A stretch of 64,000 nt of DNA from Tabrizicola caldifontis (GTDB lineage: Bacteria; Pseudomonadota; Alphaproteobacteria; Rhodobacterales; Rhodobacteraceae). How positions within the stretch are numbered: the first letter of the stretch is position 1; each line of letters begins with the position of its first letter. Positions 55,637 to 63,946 of the stretch are shown piece after piece. The stretch is from contig NZ_SIJH01000008.1 in assembly GCF_004762095.1 (NCBI RefSeq), forward strand, positions 102,741 through 166,740, given 5' to 3'. The notes under the pieces were generated by a model. That model saw only the letters and a list, made by a program, of their open reading frames with translations. It searched no databases and had not been told where the DNA came from. The position numbers and the translations under genes are program-made.

Positions 55637-56533
55637 ATGTGCGGCATCGTTGGACTGTTCCTGAAGGACCCGAAGCTTGAGCCGAAGCTCGGGGAAATGC
55701 TGACGGACATGCTGATCACCATGACCGACCGGGGCCCTGACAGTGCCGGAATCGCGATCTATTCCGGGGCGAAAGACGGGCTGGGCAAGATCACCATCCA
55801 GTCGGCCCACCCCGAGAAGGACTTCAAGGATCTGGATGGCGATCTGCACGACGCAATCGGCCAGCCGGTCGTCATGCTGGTGAAATCCACACATGCGGTT
55901 CTGGAAGTGCCGCTCGCGCAGATTGATGCGGCGCGCTCGGCTCTGGCGCATCTGCGCCCCGACGTGAAGGTGATGAGCGTCGGCGACTGCATCGAGATCT
56001 TCAAGGAGGTCGGCCTGCCGAAGGATGTGGCTGCCCGCTTCGAGTTGTCGAAGATGAAAGGCACCCACGGGATCGGACATACCCGCATGGCAACCGAATC
56101 GGCGGTCACGACGATGGGGGCGCATCCGTTCTCGACCGGGCCGGACCAGTGCCTGGTGCACAACGGCAGCCTGTCAAACCACAACGGCCTGCGGCGCGAA
56201 CTGATGCGCAAGGGCATGACCTTCGAGACCCAGAACGACACCGAGGTCGCCGCCGCCTATGTCAGCCAGAAGCTGAAGGAGGGCGAGGATCTGGGCAAGG
56301 CTCTGGAATCGGGGCTGGAGGATCTGGACGGCTTCTACACCTTCGTCGTGGGCACCAAGAACGGCTTCGGTGTGGTGCGTGACCCGATCGCCTGCAAGCC
56401 CGCCGTCATGGCCGAGACCGACGACTATGTGGCCTTCGGGTCGGAATACCGGGCGCTGGTCAACCTGCCGGGGATCGAGAATGCCCGCGTCTGGGAACCG
56501 GAACCCGCAACCGTCTATTTCTGGGAGCGTTGA
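55637..56533 (+). CDS. mgsA: N-methylglutamate synthase amidotransferase subunit (class II glutaminase-like)
   Basis: A 298-residue Ntn hydrolase with the N-terminal nucleophile Cys2 (MCGIVGLFLKD), TDRGPDSAG near residue 42, GIGHTRMATES near 150 and VHNGSLSNHNGLR near 176, all as in glutamate synthase/GlxB amidotransferases. In this cluster it should hydrolyse gamma-glutamylmethylamide and channel methylamine to the MgsC subunit. ATG 55637 follows GAGGAGA. First gene of mgsABC-gmaS. Confidence 0.9.
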   Translation: MCGIVGLFLKDPKLEPKLGEMLTDMLITMTDRGPDSAGIAIYSGAKDGLGKITIQSAHPEKDFKDLDGDLHDAIGQPVVMLVKSTHAVLEVPLAQIDAARSALAHLRPDVKVMSVGDCIEIFKEVGLPKDVAARFELSKMKGTHGIGHTRMATESAVTTMGAHPFSTGPDQCLVHNGSLSNHNGLRRELMRKGMTFETQNDTEVAAAYVSQKLKEGEDLGKALESGLEDLDGFYTFVVGTKNGFGVVRDPIACKPAVMAETDDYVAFGSEYRALVNLPGIENARVWEPEPATVYFWER

Positions 56534-56537
56534 GGAC

Positions 56538-57227
56538 ATGCAGACCTTCGATCTGGGCAAGGAGGGCCTCAGGGCGCTCAATTCTGCGCTGCACGCGCTG
56601 AAGGGCCAGACCAACATGACCGACTGGGAGATCATCAATCCCAGGGGTGCGCATGCGATTGCCGCCGGGGTGGATGCTCCGGTCGACATCACTGTACGCG
56701 GATCGACCGGTTACTACTGCGCCGGCATGAACAAGCAGGCGACGATCCGCATCAAGGGTTCGGCCGGCCCCGGCGTGGCCGAAAACATGATGAGCGGCAC
56801 GGTCATCGTGGACGGCGACGCAAGCCAGTATGCCGGTGCCACCGGGCGCGGCGGGCTTCTGGTCATCAAGGGCAATGCTTCCAGCCGCTGCGGGATTTCG
56901 ATGAAGGGCATCGACATCGTGGTGCACGGCAACATCGGCCACATGTCTGCCTTCATGGCGCAATCCGGCAATCTGGTTGTCCTGGGCAATGCCGGCGAGG
57001 CGCTGGGCGACAGCCTTTACGAGGCACGGATCTTCGTGCGCGGCACGGTGAAGTCGCTGGGCGCCGACTGCATCGAGAAGGAGATGCGCGACGAACACTA
57101 CGTCATCCTCGAAGAGCTGCTGCGTCGCGGTGAGGCAGACGCAAAGGCGAAACCCGAGGAATTCCGCCGCTACGGCTCGGCCCGGAAGCTTTACAATTTC
57201 AACATCGACAATGCATCGTCGTACTGA
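56538..57227 (+). CDS. mgsB: N-methylglutamate synthase GXGXG subunit (GlxC-like)
   Basis: A 229-residue protein with the right-handed beta-helix GXGXG repeats found at the C-terminus of glutamate synthase: GTVIVDGDASQYAGATGRGG, then IVVHGNIGHMSAFM and LVVLGNAGEALGDS. It is thought to be structural, holding the channel between amidotransferase and synthase subunits. Five bases separate it from mgsA and nine from mgsC. Confidence 0.9.
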   Translation: MQTFDLGKEGLRALNSALHALKGQTNMTDWEIINPRGAHAIAAGVDAPVDITVRGSTGYYCAGMNKQATIRIKGSAGPGVAENMMSGTVIVDGDASQYAGATGRGGLLVIKGNASSRCGISMKGIDIVVHGNIGHMSAFMAQSGNLVVLGNAGEALGDSLYEARIFVRGTVKSLGADCIEKEMRDEHYVILEELLRRGEADAKAKPEEFRRYGSARKLYNFNIDNASSY

Positions 57228-57236
57228 GGCACAGGA

Positions 57237-58565
57237 ATGACCGAATTCCCGAAAACCCCGCCCCGCTTCTCGGCCACCTTCACCCCGGCGGTGAATGCCG
57301 AAATCCGCCGCGCGGCTGCCTCTGGCATCTACGACATCCGCGGCGGTGGCACCAAGCGGCACCTTCCGCACTTCGACGACCTGCTGTTTCTCGGCGCGTC
57401 GATCAGCCGCTATCCGCTGGAAGGCTACCGCGAGAAATGCGCGACCGATGTCTGGCTGGGTACCCGCTTTGCGAAGAAGCCGATCCATCTGGACATCCCT
57501 ATCACCATCGCCGGGATGAGCTTCGGCGCGCTGTCCGGCCCGGCGAAAGAGGCGCTGGGCCGTGGGGCGACGGCCGCGGGCACCTCGACCACCACCGGCG
57601 ACGGCGGCATGACCGAGGAAGAGCGCGGCCATTCCAAGACGCTGGTCTATCAGTATCTGCCCAGCCGGTACGGGATGAACCCCGATGACCTGCGCCGGGC
57701 CGATGCGATCGAGGTCGTGGTGGGTCAGGGCGCCAAGCCCGGCGGCGGCGGCATGCTTCTGGGCCAGAAGATCAGCGACCGCGTGGCACAGATGCGCAAC
57801 CTGCCAAAGGGAATCGACCAGCGCAGCGCCTGCCGCCACCCTGACTGGACCGGGCCGGACGACCTGGAGATCAAGATCCTCGAACTGCGCGAGATCACGG
57901 ATTGGGAGAAGCCGATCTACGTCAAGGTTGGCGGGGCGCGTCCCTACTACGACACGGCGCTTGCGGTGAAGGCCGGGGCCGATGTGGTCGTGGTGGACGG
58001 CATGCAGGGCGGCACGGCGGCGACGCAGGACGTGTTCATCGAACATGTCGGCATGCCGATTCTGGCCTGCATTCCCCAAGCGGTGAAGGCGCTGCAGGAT
58101 CTGGGCATGCACCGCAAGGTGCAGCTGATCGTCTCCGGCGGGATCCGGTCGGGCGCGGATGTGGCCAAGGCACTTGCGCTGGGGGCCGATGCGGTGGCCA
58201 TCGGCACGGCGGCGCTGATCGCGCTGGGCGACAACGACCCGAAATGGGAAGAGGAATATCAGAAGCTCGGTACCACGGCGGATGCCTATGACGACTGGCA
58301 CGAAGGCCGCGACCCGGCGGGCATTACCACCCAGGACCCCGAGCTGTACAAGCGGTTCGACCCGATTCTGGGCGGCCGGCGGCTCAAGAACTACCTGAAG
58401 GTGATGACGCTCGAGGCGCAGACCATCGCGCGGGCCTGCGGCAAGAGCCATCTGCACAACCTGGAGCCCGAGGATCTGTGTTCGCTGACCATCGAGGCGG
58501 CGGCCATGGCGGGGGTTCCGCTTGCAGGCACCAACTGGATACCGGGACGGAACGGCGGCTGGTAA
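57237..58565 (+). CDS. mgsC: N-methylglutamate synthase FMN subunit (GltB/GlxD-like), Fe-S cysteines absent
   Basis: A 442-residue FMN-binding TIM-barrel subunit of the glutamate synthase family: ITIAGMSFGALSGPAKEALG near 85, GGGMLLGQKISDRVA near 167, VVVDGMQGGTAATQD near 258, and LIVSGGIRSGADVAKALALG near 300. In glutamate synthases a Cys-rich motif binding 3Fe-4S precedes VGxATQDPEL; here the segment from residue 345 reads GTTADAYDDWHEGRDPAG with no Cys, followed by ITTQDPEL. That fits the redox-neutral exchange of N-methylglutamate synthase. Confidence 0.9.
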   Translation: MTEFPKTPPRFSATFTPAVNAEIRRAAASGIYDIRGGGTKRHLPHFDDLLFLGASISRYPLEGYREKCATDVWLGTRFAKKPIHLDIPITIAGMSFGALSGPAKEALGRGATAAGTSTTTGDGGMTEEERGHSKTLVYQYLPSRYGMNPDDLRRADAIEVVVGQGAKPGGGGMLLGQKISDRVAQMRNLPKGIDQRSACRHPDWTGPDDLEIKILELREITDWEKPIYVKVGGARPYYDTALAVKAGADVVVVDGMQGGTAATQDVFIEHVGMPILACIPQAVKALQDLGMHRKVQLIVSGGIRSGADVAKALALGADAVAIGTAALIALGDNDPKWEEEYQKLGTTADAYDDWHEGRDPAGITTQDPELYKRFDPILGGRRLKNYLKVMTLEAQTIARACGKSHLHNLEPEDLCSLTIEAAAMAGVPLAGTNWIPGRNGGW

Positions 58566-58614
58566 GCCGCCGTTTCCCCATCATCACAAGAAAAGTCTAC
58601 AAGGAGCGACAGTG

Positions 58615-59922
58615 ATGGCGAAAGACCTTGCCAAATGGGCCAAGGAAAAGGGCGTCAAGTATTTCATGATTTCCTACACCGACCTGTTCGGTGCGCAGCG
58701 GGCCAAACTGGTGCCGACGCAGGCGATCAGCGACATGGCGGTGGACGGCGCAGGCTTTGCAGGCTTTGCGACCTGGCTGGATCTTACCCCGGCCCATCCT
58801 GACCTGATGGCGGTGCCTGACCCCGACAGCGTGATCCAGCTGCCCTGGAAGAAGGAAGTCGCCTGGGTCGCCGCGCGGGCGACGATGGAAGAGAAGCTGG
58901 TCGATCAGGCCCCGCGTAATGTTCTGGAAAGGCTGATCGCCGAAGCCGCGAAGGAGGGGCTTCGGGTCAAGACGGGCGTGGAGCCCGAATTCTTCATCCT
59001 GAACGCCGAGGGCACCGCCGCCTCTGACATCTACGACAATGCGGAAAAGCCCTGCTACGACCAGCAGGCGATCATGCGCCGCTATGACGTGATCAGCGAG
59101 ATCTGTGACTACATGCTGGAAATGGGCTGGGAGCCCTACCAGAACGACCACGAGGACGCGATCGGCCAGTTCGAGATGAACTGGAAATACGACGACGTGC
59201 TGGCCACTGCCGACAAGCACAGCTTCTTCAAGTTCATGGTCAAGTCGATTGCCGAAAAGCACGGCTTCCGCGCGACCTTCATGCCAAAGCCCTTCAAGGG
59301 GCTCACCGGCTCGGGCTGCCATGCCCATATCTCGGTCTGGACGCTGGACGGCAAGAAGAACGCCTTTGCCGACAGTTCGAAGGAGCTGGGTCTGTCCGAT
59401 CAGGGCCGTCACTTCCTGGGCGGGATCATGAAGCACGCCACCGCGCTGGCTGCGATCACCAACCCGACGGTGAACAGCTACAAGCGGATCAACGCTCCCC
59501 GGACCACCTCCGGTGCCACCTGGGCACCGAACACGGTGACCTGGACGGGCAACAACCGCACCCATATGGTCCGCGTCCCCGGGCCAGGCCGATTCGAGCT
59601 GCGCTTGCCGGACGGGGCGGCCAACCCCTATCTGTTGCAGGCGGTGATCCTGGCGGCCGGCCTTGACGGGGTGCGCACCAAGGCCGATCCGGGCAAGCGG
59701 CACGACATCGACATGTATGCCGAGGGCTGGAAGGTGAAGGGCGCGCCGAAACTGCCGTTGAACCTGCTGGATGCACTGCGCGAATACGACAAGGACAAGA
59801 CCCTGAAGGCCATGATGGGCGAGGAGTTCAGCGCCGCCTACCTGAAGCTGAAGCACAAGGAGTGGAACGACTACTGCAGCCACTTCTCGGCCTGGGAAAC
59901 CCATACGACGCTGGACGTCTGA
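58615..59922 (+). CDS. gmaS: gamma-glutamylmethylamide synthetase (glutamine synthetase type III-like)
   Basis: A 435-residue glutamine-synthetase-fold ligase. Signature parts: VEPEFFILN near 127 (metal Glu pair), GQFEMNW near 184, GSGCHAHISVW near 240, NSYKRINAPRTTSGATW near 285 and RFELRLPDGAANPYL near 335. Close to the GlnT class; in methylamine users GmaS joins methylamine to glutamate with ATP. The context (mgsABC in front, mgd-like operon and tmm nearby) supports this over ammonia assimilation. ATG 58615 follows AAGGAG. Confidence 0.92.
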   Translation: MAKDLAKWAKEKGVKYFMISYTDLFGAQRAKLVPTQAISDMAVDGAGFAGFATWLDLTPAHPDLMAVPDPDSVIQLPWKKEVAWVAARATMEEKLVDQAPRNVLERLIAEAAKEGLRVKTGVEPEFFILNAEGTAASDIYDNAEKPCYDQQAIMRRYDVISEICDYMLEMGWEPYQNDHEDAIGQFEMNWKYDDVLATADKHSFFKFMVKSIAEKHGFRATFMPKPFKGLTGSGCHAHISVWTLDGKKNAFADSSKELGLSDQGRHFLGGIMKHATALAAITNPTVNSYKRINAPRTTSGATWAPNTVTWTGNNRTHMVRVPGPGRFELRLPDGAANPYLLQAVILAAGLDGVRTKADPGKRHDIDMYAEGWKVKGAPKLPLNLLDALREYDKDKTLKAMMGEEFSAAYLKLKHKEWNDYCSHFSAWETHTTLDV

Positions 59923-59948
59923 CCACTTACCTCAAGCCCCTGACTGGA

Positions 59949-59964
59949 CCCGGAGCGATCCGGG
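59949..59964 (+). terminator. short hairpin after gmaS
   Basis: CCCGGA, GCGA tetraloop, TCCGGG, then GCCCTTGTT. It lies 26 bp after the gmaS stop and 9 bp before the end of the convergent cupin gene, so it is a probable end of the mgs-gmaS transcript. Confidence 0.5.
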
Positions 59965-59972
59965 GCCCTTGT

Positions 59973-60335
59973 TCATTCCAGCGGAGTCTCTGCCGCAGAA
60001 ATGTGGACGGCCAGCAGGCAGCCGGTCGGCGTGTAGGAATTGTGTTCGGTCCCATCGCGGTAGAACACCATGTCGCCCGCACGAAGGATCGTGCCGTCGC
60101 TTTCGTGCAGCTCTCCCTCGAGGATCAGGAACTGTTCGTGCCCGTTGTGGCGGTGCCCGCGCGTCGTCATTCCCGGCGGCATGCGATAGACATGGAAGCC
60201 CTCGCCCGGCGGGCGGCTGTCATCCAGCTGCAGAACCTCATCGCCCAGCGCAACCCCGTCAGGGTAGACAAAGGGCGTAAACTTGGCCGTTCGGATGTTT
60301 GCGATGCGTCGGTCATTCGGGTGGATCGGCTTCAT
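59973..60335 (-). CDS. single-domain cupin protein
   Basis: A 120-residue cupin_2 protein. Motif 1 is RGHRHNGHEQFLILEGELHE with two His and a Glu as metal ligands; motif 2 is GDMVFYRDGTEHNSYTPTG with the third His. Role unknown; cupins in such clusters may be sensors, isomerases or dioxygenase-like. ATG 60335 follows GGAG at seven bases. It converges on gmaS and is divergent from the stress-protein gene. Confidence 0.85.
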   Translation of the reverse strand: MKPIHPNDRRIANIRTAKFTPFVYPDGVALGDEVLQLDDSRPPGEGFHVYRMPPGMTTRGHRHNGHEQFLILEGELHESDGTILRAGDMVFYRDGTEHNSYTPTGCLLAVHISAAETPLE

Positions 60336-60448
60336 TGGCGGCTCCGCTGTTTGCCTTTGAGTGAAAGAATTTTGACTCAAGTCAAGGCGACCGGCGCAGC
60401 TTCATGCCCTTTTTGGGGGCAAGTCAACGGATCAAAGGGGAGGTCGTG

Positions 60449-60862
60449 ATGAGCAAGAAGATACTTTGCCCGGTCGATGGCACCGATCATGCGGAAGTCG
60501 GTCTGATGCATGCTGCCGAACTTGCGAAACTGACCGGGGCACATCTGACGATCTGCGCGGTCAACCTGGCGCTCGGCGGCGCTCGTGGCCCGACGATCAA
60601 CCAGTGGACCGATGAGGAGGCGCAGGCGCTTCTCGACAGGGCAGAGGCTGCGGCAAGGGCCGCGGGTGCCACCGACACCGCAACCGCCGTGCTGATTTCG
60701 CGTTCCGCGGCACCGGCGATCATCGCCTATGCCGAAGAAATCGGCGCCGACCAGATCGTGATGGGCACTGGCGACAAGCGCGGCGTCAAGCGGCTGGTGC
60801 TGGGTTCGGTTGCGGCCGAGGTCGCGGGGCAGGCCGGCTGCACGGTCACGGTAGCCCGCTGA
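60449..60862 (+). CDS. universal stress protein (UspA family)
   Basis: A 137-residue Usp with the ATP-binding motif GTGDKRGVKRLVLGSVAAEV near residue 107 (G-2x-G-9x-G-S) and N-terminal KILCPVDGTDHAEVG. Predicted to bind ATP. GGGGAGG precedes ATG 60449. It stands between gmaS and tmm; linkage to amine metabolism may be regulatory or fortuitous. Confidence 0.9.
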   Translation: MSKKILCPVDGTDHAEVGLMHAAELAKLTGAHLTICAVNLALGGARGPTINQWTDEEAQALLDRAEAAARAAGATDTATAVLISRSAAPAIIAYAEEIGADQIVMGTGDKRGVKRLVLGSVAAEVAGQAGCTVTVAR

Positions 60863-60937
60863 AGCGGCATCTGCAGGTCTTGCACGCAAAAGTTGCGAAT
60901 CGGCCCCACGGATGGGGCTTTCCTGGTCAGCGGGTTG

Positions 60938-60987
60938 TTTACCGGCAGGAAGAAGATTTGACACAGGCGCAACAATGCTTCTAGGCT
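60938..60987 (+). promoter_or_regulatory. tmm control region: operator-like site and -35/-10
   Basis: TTTACCGGCAGGAAG (60938-60952) resembles the TTTxCC..GGxAA sites before the synthase operon. It is followed directly by TTGACA (60958-60963), an 18-bp spacer and TAGGCT (60982-60987, three of six matches). The start codon of tmm is 58 bp further. A weak promoter needing an activator would fit. Confidence 0.4.
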
Positions 60988-61045
60988 TCGGCCCAAGACA
61001 ACGCCGGCGAAGCGTTGCGGAACATGCCAACATCCGGAGGTTTAC

Positions 61046-62389
61046 ATGAAGAAAAGAGTAGCCGTCATTGGTGCGGGCCCCTCGGGCCTGGCGCAGTTGC
61101 GCGCGTTCCAGTCGGCCAGGCAGAAGGGCGAGGAGATCCCTGAAGTGGTCTGCTTCGAGAAGCAGTCCAACTGGGGCGGGCTGTGGAACTACACCTGGCG
61201 GACAGGGCTGGATGAACACGGCGAGCCGGTGCATTGCAGCATGTATCGCTATCTGTGGTCGAACGGCCCGAAGGAGGGTCTGGAATTCGCCGACTATTCC
61301 TTCGAGGAGCATTTCGGAAAGCAGATCGCCAGTTATCCGCCGCGGGCCGTGCTGTTCGACTACATCGAGGGCCGGGTGAAGAAGGCCGGTGTGCGCGACT
61401 GGATCCGGTTCGAGACCACGGTGCGCATGGTCCGCTACAACCCCGAGAAAGGCAATTTCACCGTCACCGCGCATGATCTGAAGAACGACCGGATGTATGA
61501 CGAGGAGTTCGACAACGTGGTGGTGGCCACCGGTCATTTCAGCGTGCCGAACGTCCCGGAATACCCCGGCTTCGACAAGTTCAACGGCCGCGTCCTGCAT
61601 GCCCACGATTTCCGCGACGCGCGCGAGTTCGCGGGCAAGGACATTCTGCTCTTGGGCTCCTCCTATTCGGCCGAGGACATCGGCAGCCAGTGCTGGAAGT
61701 ATGGTGCCAAGTCGGTGACGGTGGCCTATCGCCACGCGCCCATGGGTTTCAAGTGGCCGGACAACTTCAAGGAAGTGCCCAAGCTGGAGCGGGTGGACGA
61801 GAACACCGCCTACTTCGCCGATGGCAGCAGCAAGAAGGTCGATGCGATCATCCTGTGCACCGGCTACAAGCACCATTTCCCCTTCCTGCCCGATGATCTG
61901 CGGTTGAAGACGGCGAACCGGCTGGCGACGGCCGACCTCTACAAGGGCGTGGTCTGGGTCCACAATCCGAAGCTGTTCTATCTCGGGATGCAGGACCAGT
62001 GGTTCACCTTCAACATGTTCGATGCCCAGGCCTGGTGGGTGCGCGACGCGATCATGGGCAAGATCAAGATCCCCGAGGACAAGGCGGTGCTGCTGGCCGA
62101 TGTCGAGGACCGCGTGGCGCGCGAGGATGCCTGCAAGGATGCCCATGACGCGATCCACTATCAGGGCGACTACGTGAAGGAGCTGATCGCCGAGACGGAC
62201 TACCCCAGCTTCGACGTCGACGGCGCCTGCGAGGCCTTCTTCGAATGGAAGGAGCACAAGAAGCAGGACATCATGGGCTTCCGCAACAATGCCTATCGTT
62301 CGGTGATCACAGGAACGATGGCGCCGGTCCACCACACGCCGTGGAAGGACGCGCTGGAAGATTCGATGGAAAGCTATCTGCGGAACTGA
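61046..62389 (+). CDS. tmm: trimethylamine monooxygenase (flavin-containing)
   Basis: A 447-residue FMO oxidising trimethylamine to trimethylamine N-oxide with NADPH and O2. FAD loop [21 protein letters not shown] identifying motif [11 protein letters not shown] near residue 185, NADPH loop [12 protein letters not shown] near 203, and the family stretch [19 protein letters not shown]. The close match to bacterial Tmm (for example [19 protein letters not shown] near residue 44) sets it apart from other FMOs. Located with methylamine genes. No TMAO demethylase is in the window. GGAGG precedes the start. Confidence 0.94.
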   Translation: MKKRVAVIGAGPSGLAQLRAFQSARQKGEEIPEVVCFEKQSNWGGLWNYTWRTGLDEHGEPVHCSMYRYLWSNGPKEGLEFADYSFEEHFGKQIASYPPRAVLFDYIEGRVKKAGVRDWIRFETTVRMVRYNPEKGNFTVTAHDLKNDRMYDEEFDNVVVATGHFSVPNVPEYPGFDKFNGRVLHAHDFRDAREFAGKDILLLGSSYSAEDIGSQCWKYGAKSVTVAYRHAPMGFKWPDNFKEVPKLERVDENTAYFADGSSKKVDAIILCTGYKHHFPFLPDDLRLKTANRLATADLYKGVVWVHNPKLFYLGMQDQWFTFNMFDAQAWWVRDAIMGKIKIPEDKAVLLADVEDRVAREDACKDAHDAIHYQGDYVKELIAETDYPSFDVDGACEAFFEWKEHKKQDIMGFRNNAYRSVITGTMAPVHHTPWKDALEDSMESYLRN

Positions 62390-62410
62390 TCCGCAGCCCC
62401 TGCGCGCGAA

Positions 62411-62440
62411 GGCCCCGGCACAGCCGGGGCCATTTCATTT
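62411..62440 (+). terminator. terminator after tmm
   Basis: GGCCCCGGC and GCCGGGGCC, a 9-bp perfect stem with a 3-nt loop, is followed by ATTTCATTTC. It lies 22 bp after the tmm stop, so amt has its own promoter in 62441-62647. A TAAAAT hexamer at 62536-62541 is a possible -10 for amt. Confidence 0.75.
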
Positions 62441-62647
62441 CTGATCAGGCAAAGATCGATGCGAAGATGGGCGGACGGTCTACCAAGAGCCCAATCAATA
62501 ATCATTTCGTGTCCCGTTGTGCGTAGTTACCGAAATAAAATTACCTTCGGCTGAGATTTGGGGCCCGGGCCTTTCGGGGTCGTGCTTAAGTCTTGTGTCA
62601 AGCCTCGGGGAAACATCGGGGCGGCGAGACATCTGGGGAGTGCAAGC

Positions 62648-63904
62648 ATGGAAGAACAGATTGCCGCCCTTGCGGCGGAGTTGACCGCGCTGAGGGACGC
62701 GACGGCCGGGCTGAACCGGACGACAGCCGAGACCTTCTATTATCTGACGATCCCGCTGATGGTGCTGATCCATGCCGGGTTTCTGTCATACGAGATGGGT
62801 GCCTCGCGGGCAAAGAATGCGCTGGCCTCGGGGATCAAGAACATCCTGGCCTTCGCCTTCATCATTCCGACCTTCTACTATGCGGGCTGGTTCATCTACT
62901 GGGCCTTCCCGACCGGACTGTCGATGTCGGAGGGCCCGGCCGGAATTTCGGGCTGGGACTACGCAGTGGGTGCGGCCAGCCCGGTAGGTTCGGTCATGGG
63001 GCCGAGCGTCGCGGACAGCGCCACGGGCGTATTCTTCGGCGCCTTCGCCATGTTTGCGGCCACGACGGCCAGCATCATGTCGGGCAGCCTGATCGAGCGG
63101 ATCCAGATCGTCGGGTTCACGATTCTGGCCATCGTGTTGGGCAGCTTCGTCTGGATTCTGGGCGCGGCCTGGGGCTGGCACGCGGACGGATGGCTGGTAA
63201 CGACACTTGGCTACCACGACTTCGGCGCCTCGGGCGTGGTGCATGCGATTGCAGGCTTCTTCACGCTGGGCGTTCTGATCAACCTTGGCGCGCGGGTCGG
63301 CAAGTTCAACCCGGACGGATCGGCCAACTCAATCCCCGGCCATTCGCTTCCGGCGACGCTGGTTGGCCTCATGCTGATCATCGCAGGGTTCTGGGGTTTC
63401 CTCATGGCCTGCGTGATCTTCCCTGGCGAGCCGTGGTCCTGGGGGGCGGGCATCTTCGCCACGATCTATGGCACGCCCGTCACCCTGTCGGCGATGACCT
63501 TCAACATCCTTATGGGCTTTGCCGGCGGTGCCATTGCGGCATGGGTGGTCACGCATGATCCATTCTGGATGATGTCCGGCGCGCTGGGCGGCATCATCAG
63601 CGTTGCAGCGGGGCTGGATCTCTACTGGCCGCCAATGGCCTTCGTCATCGCAATGATCGGGGGCGTGATCATGCCCCTGGCCTCGCGCTTCATCGAGCGT
63701 CTGGGCATCGATGACGCAGTGGGTGCTGTGGCGCTGCATGGGGTTGTCGGTCTTTGGGGCGTGATCGCCGTGGGCATCTTCGCCAGCGGCTATCCGGCGC
63801 TGACCACCGAAGGCGCCGCCACCATCTCGCTTGTCGGACAGATCACCGGGGCTGTGGTGATGGCGACGCTGGGTGACGTTGCCCCCAACTTTTATCCAGC
63901 GTGA
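62648..63904 (+). CDS. amt: Amt-family ammonium/methylammonium transporter, C-terminus shortened
   Basis: A 418-residue Amt with ten complete membrane helices, the twin pore histidines (SGVVHAIAG and AVALHGVVGLWG), the phenylalanine gate area FGAFAMFAATTASIMSG and FNILMGFAGGAIAAW. The family normally ends with an eleventh helix and a cytoplasmic tail that controls gating; here ISLVGQITGAVVMATLG is followed by DVAPNFYPA and a stop. So the last helix is cut short and the tail is absent. It may take up methylammonium for GmaS. ATG 62648 gives MEEQIAALAAEL. Confidence 0.88.
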   Translation: MEEQIAALAAELTALRDATAGLNRTTAETFYYLTIPLMVLIHAGFLSYEMGASRAKNALASGIKNILAFAFIIPTFYYAGWFIYWAFPTGLSMSEGPAGISGWDYAVGAASPVGSVMGPSVADSATGVFFGAFAMFAATTASIMSGSLIERIQIVGFTILAIVLGSFVWILGAAWGWHADGWLVTTLGYHDFGASGVVHAIAGFFTLGVLINLGARVGKFNPDGSANSIPGHSLPATLVGLMLIIAGFWGFLMACVIFPGEPWSWGAGIFATIYGTPVTLSAMTFNILMGFAGGAIAAWVVTHDPFWMMSGALGGIISVAAGLDLYWPPMAFVIAMIGGVIMPLASRFIERLGIDDAVGAVALHGVVGLWGVIAVGIFASGYPALTTEGAATISLVGQITGAVVMATLGDVAPNFYPA

Positions 63905-63946
63905 GCGAGACTCCGGGTTTGAGTTTTGCCTGTTTGGGCGGGTTGG

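Noticed and set aside
58615..59922. Annotating gmaS as ordinary glutamine synthetase for ammonia assimilation
   Set aside because: The fold is shared, but the gene follows mgsABC in one operon and matches the GlnT/GmaS class rather than GlnA. I kept gamma-glutamylmethylamide synthetase as the call.
62411..62440. Palindrome after tmm as a regulator site
   Set aside because: The 9-bp GC stem with a 3-nt loop right after a stop codon and followed by a T-rich stretch is better explained as a terminator.
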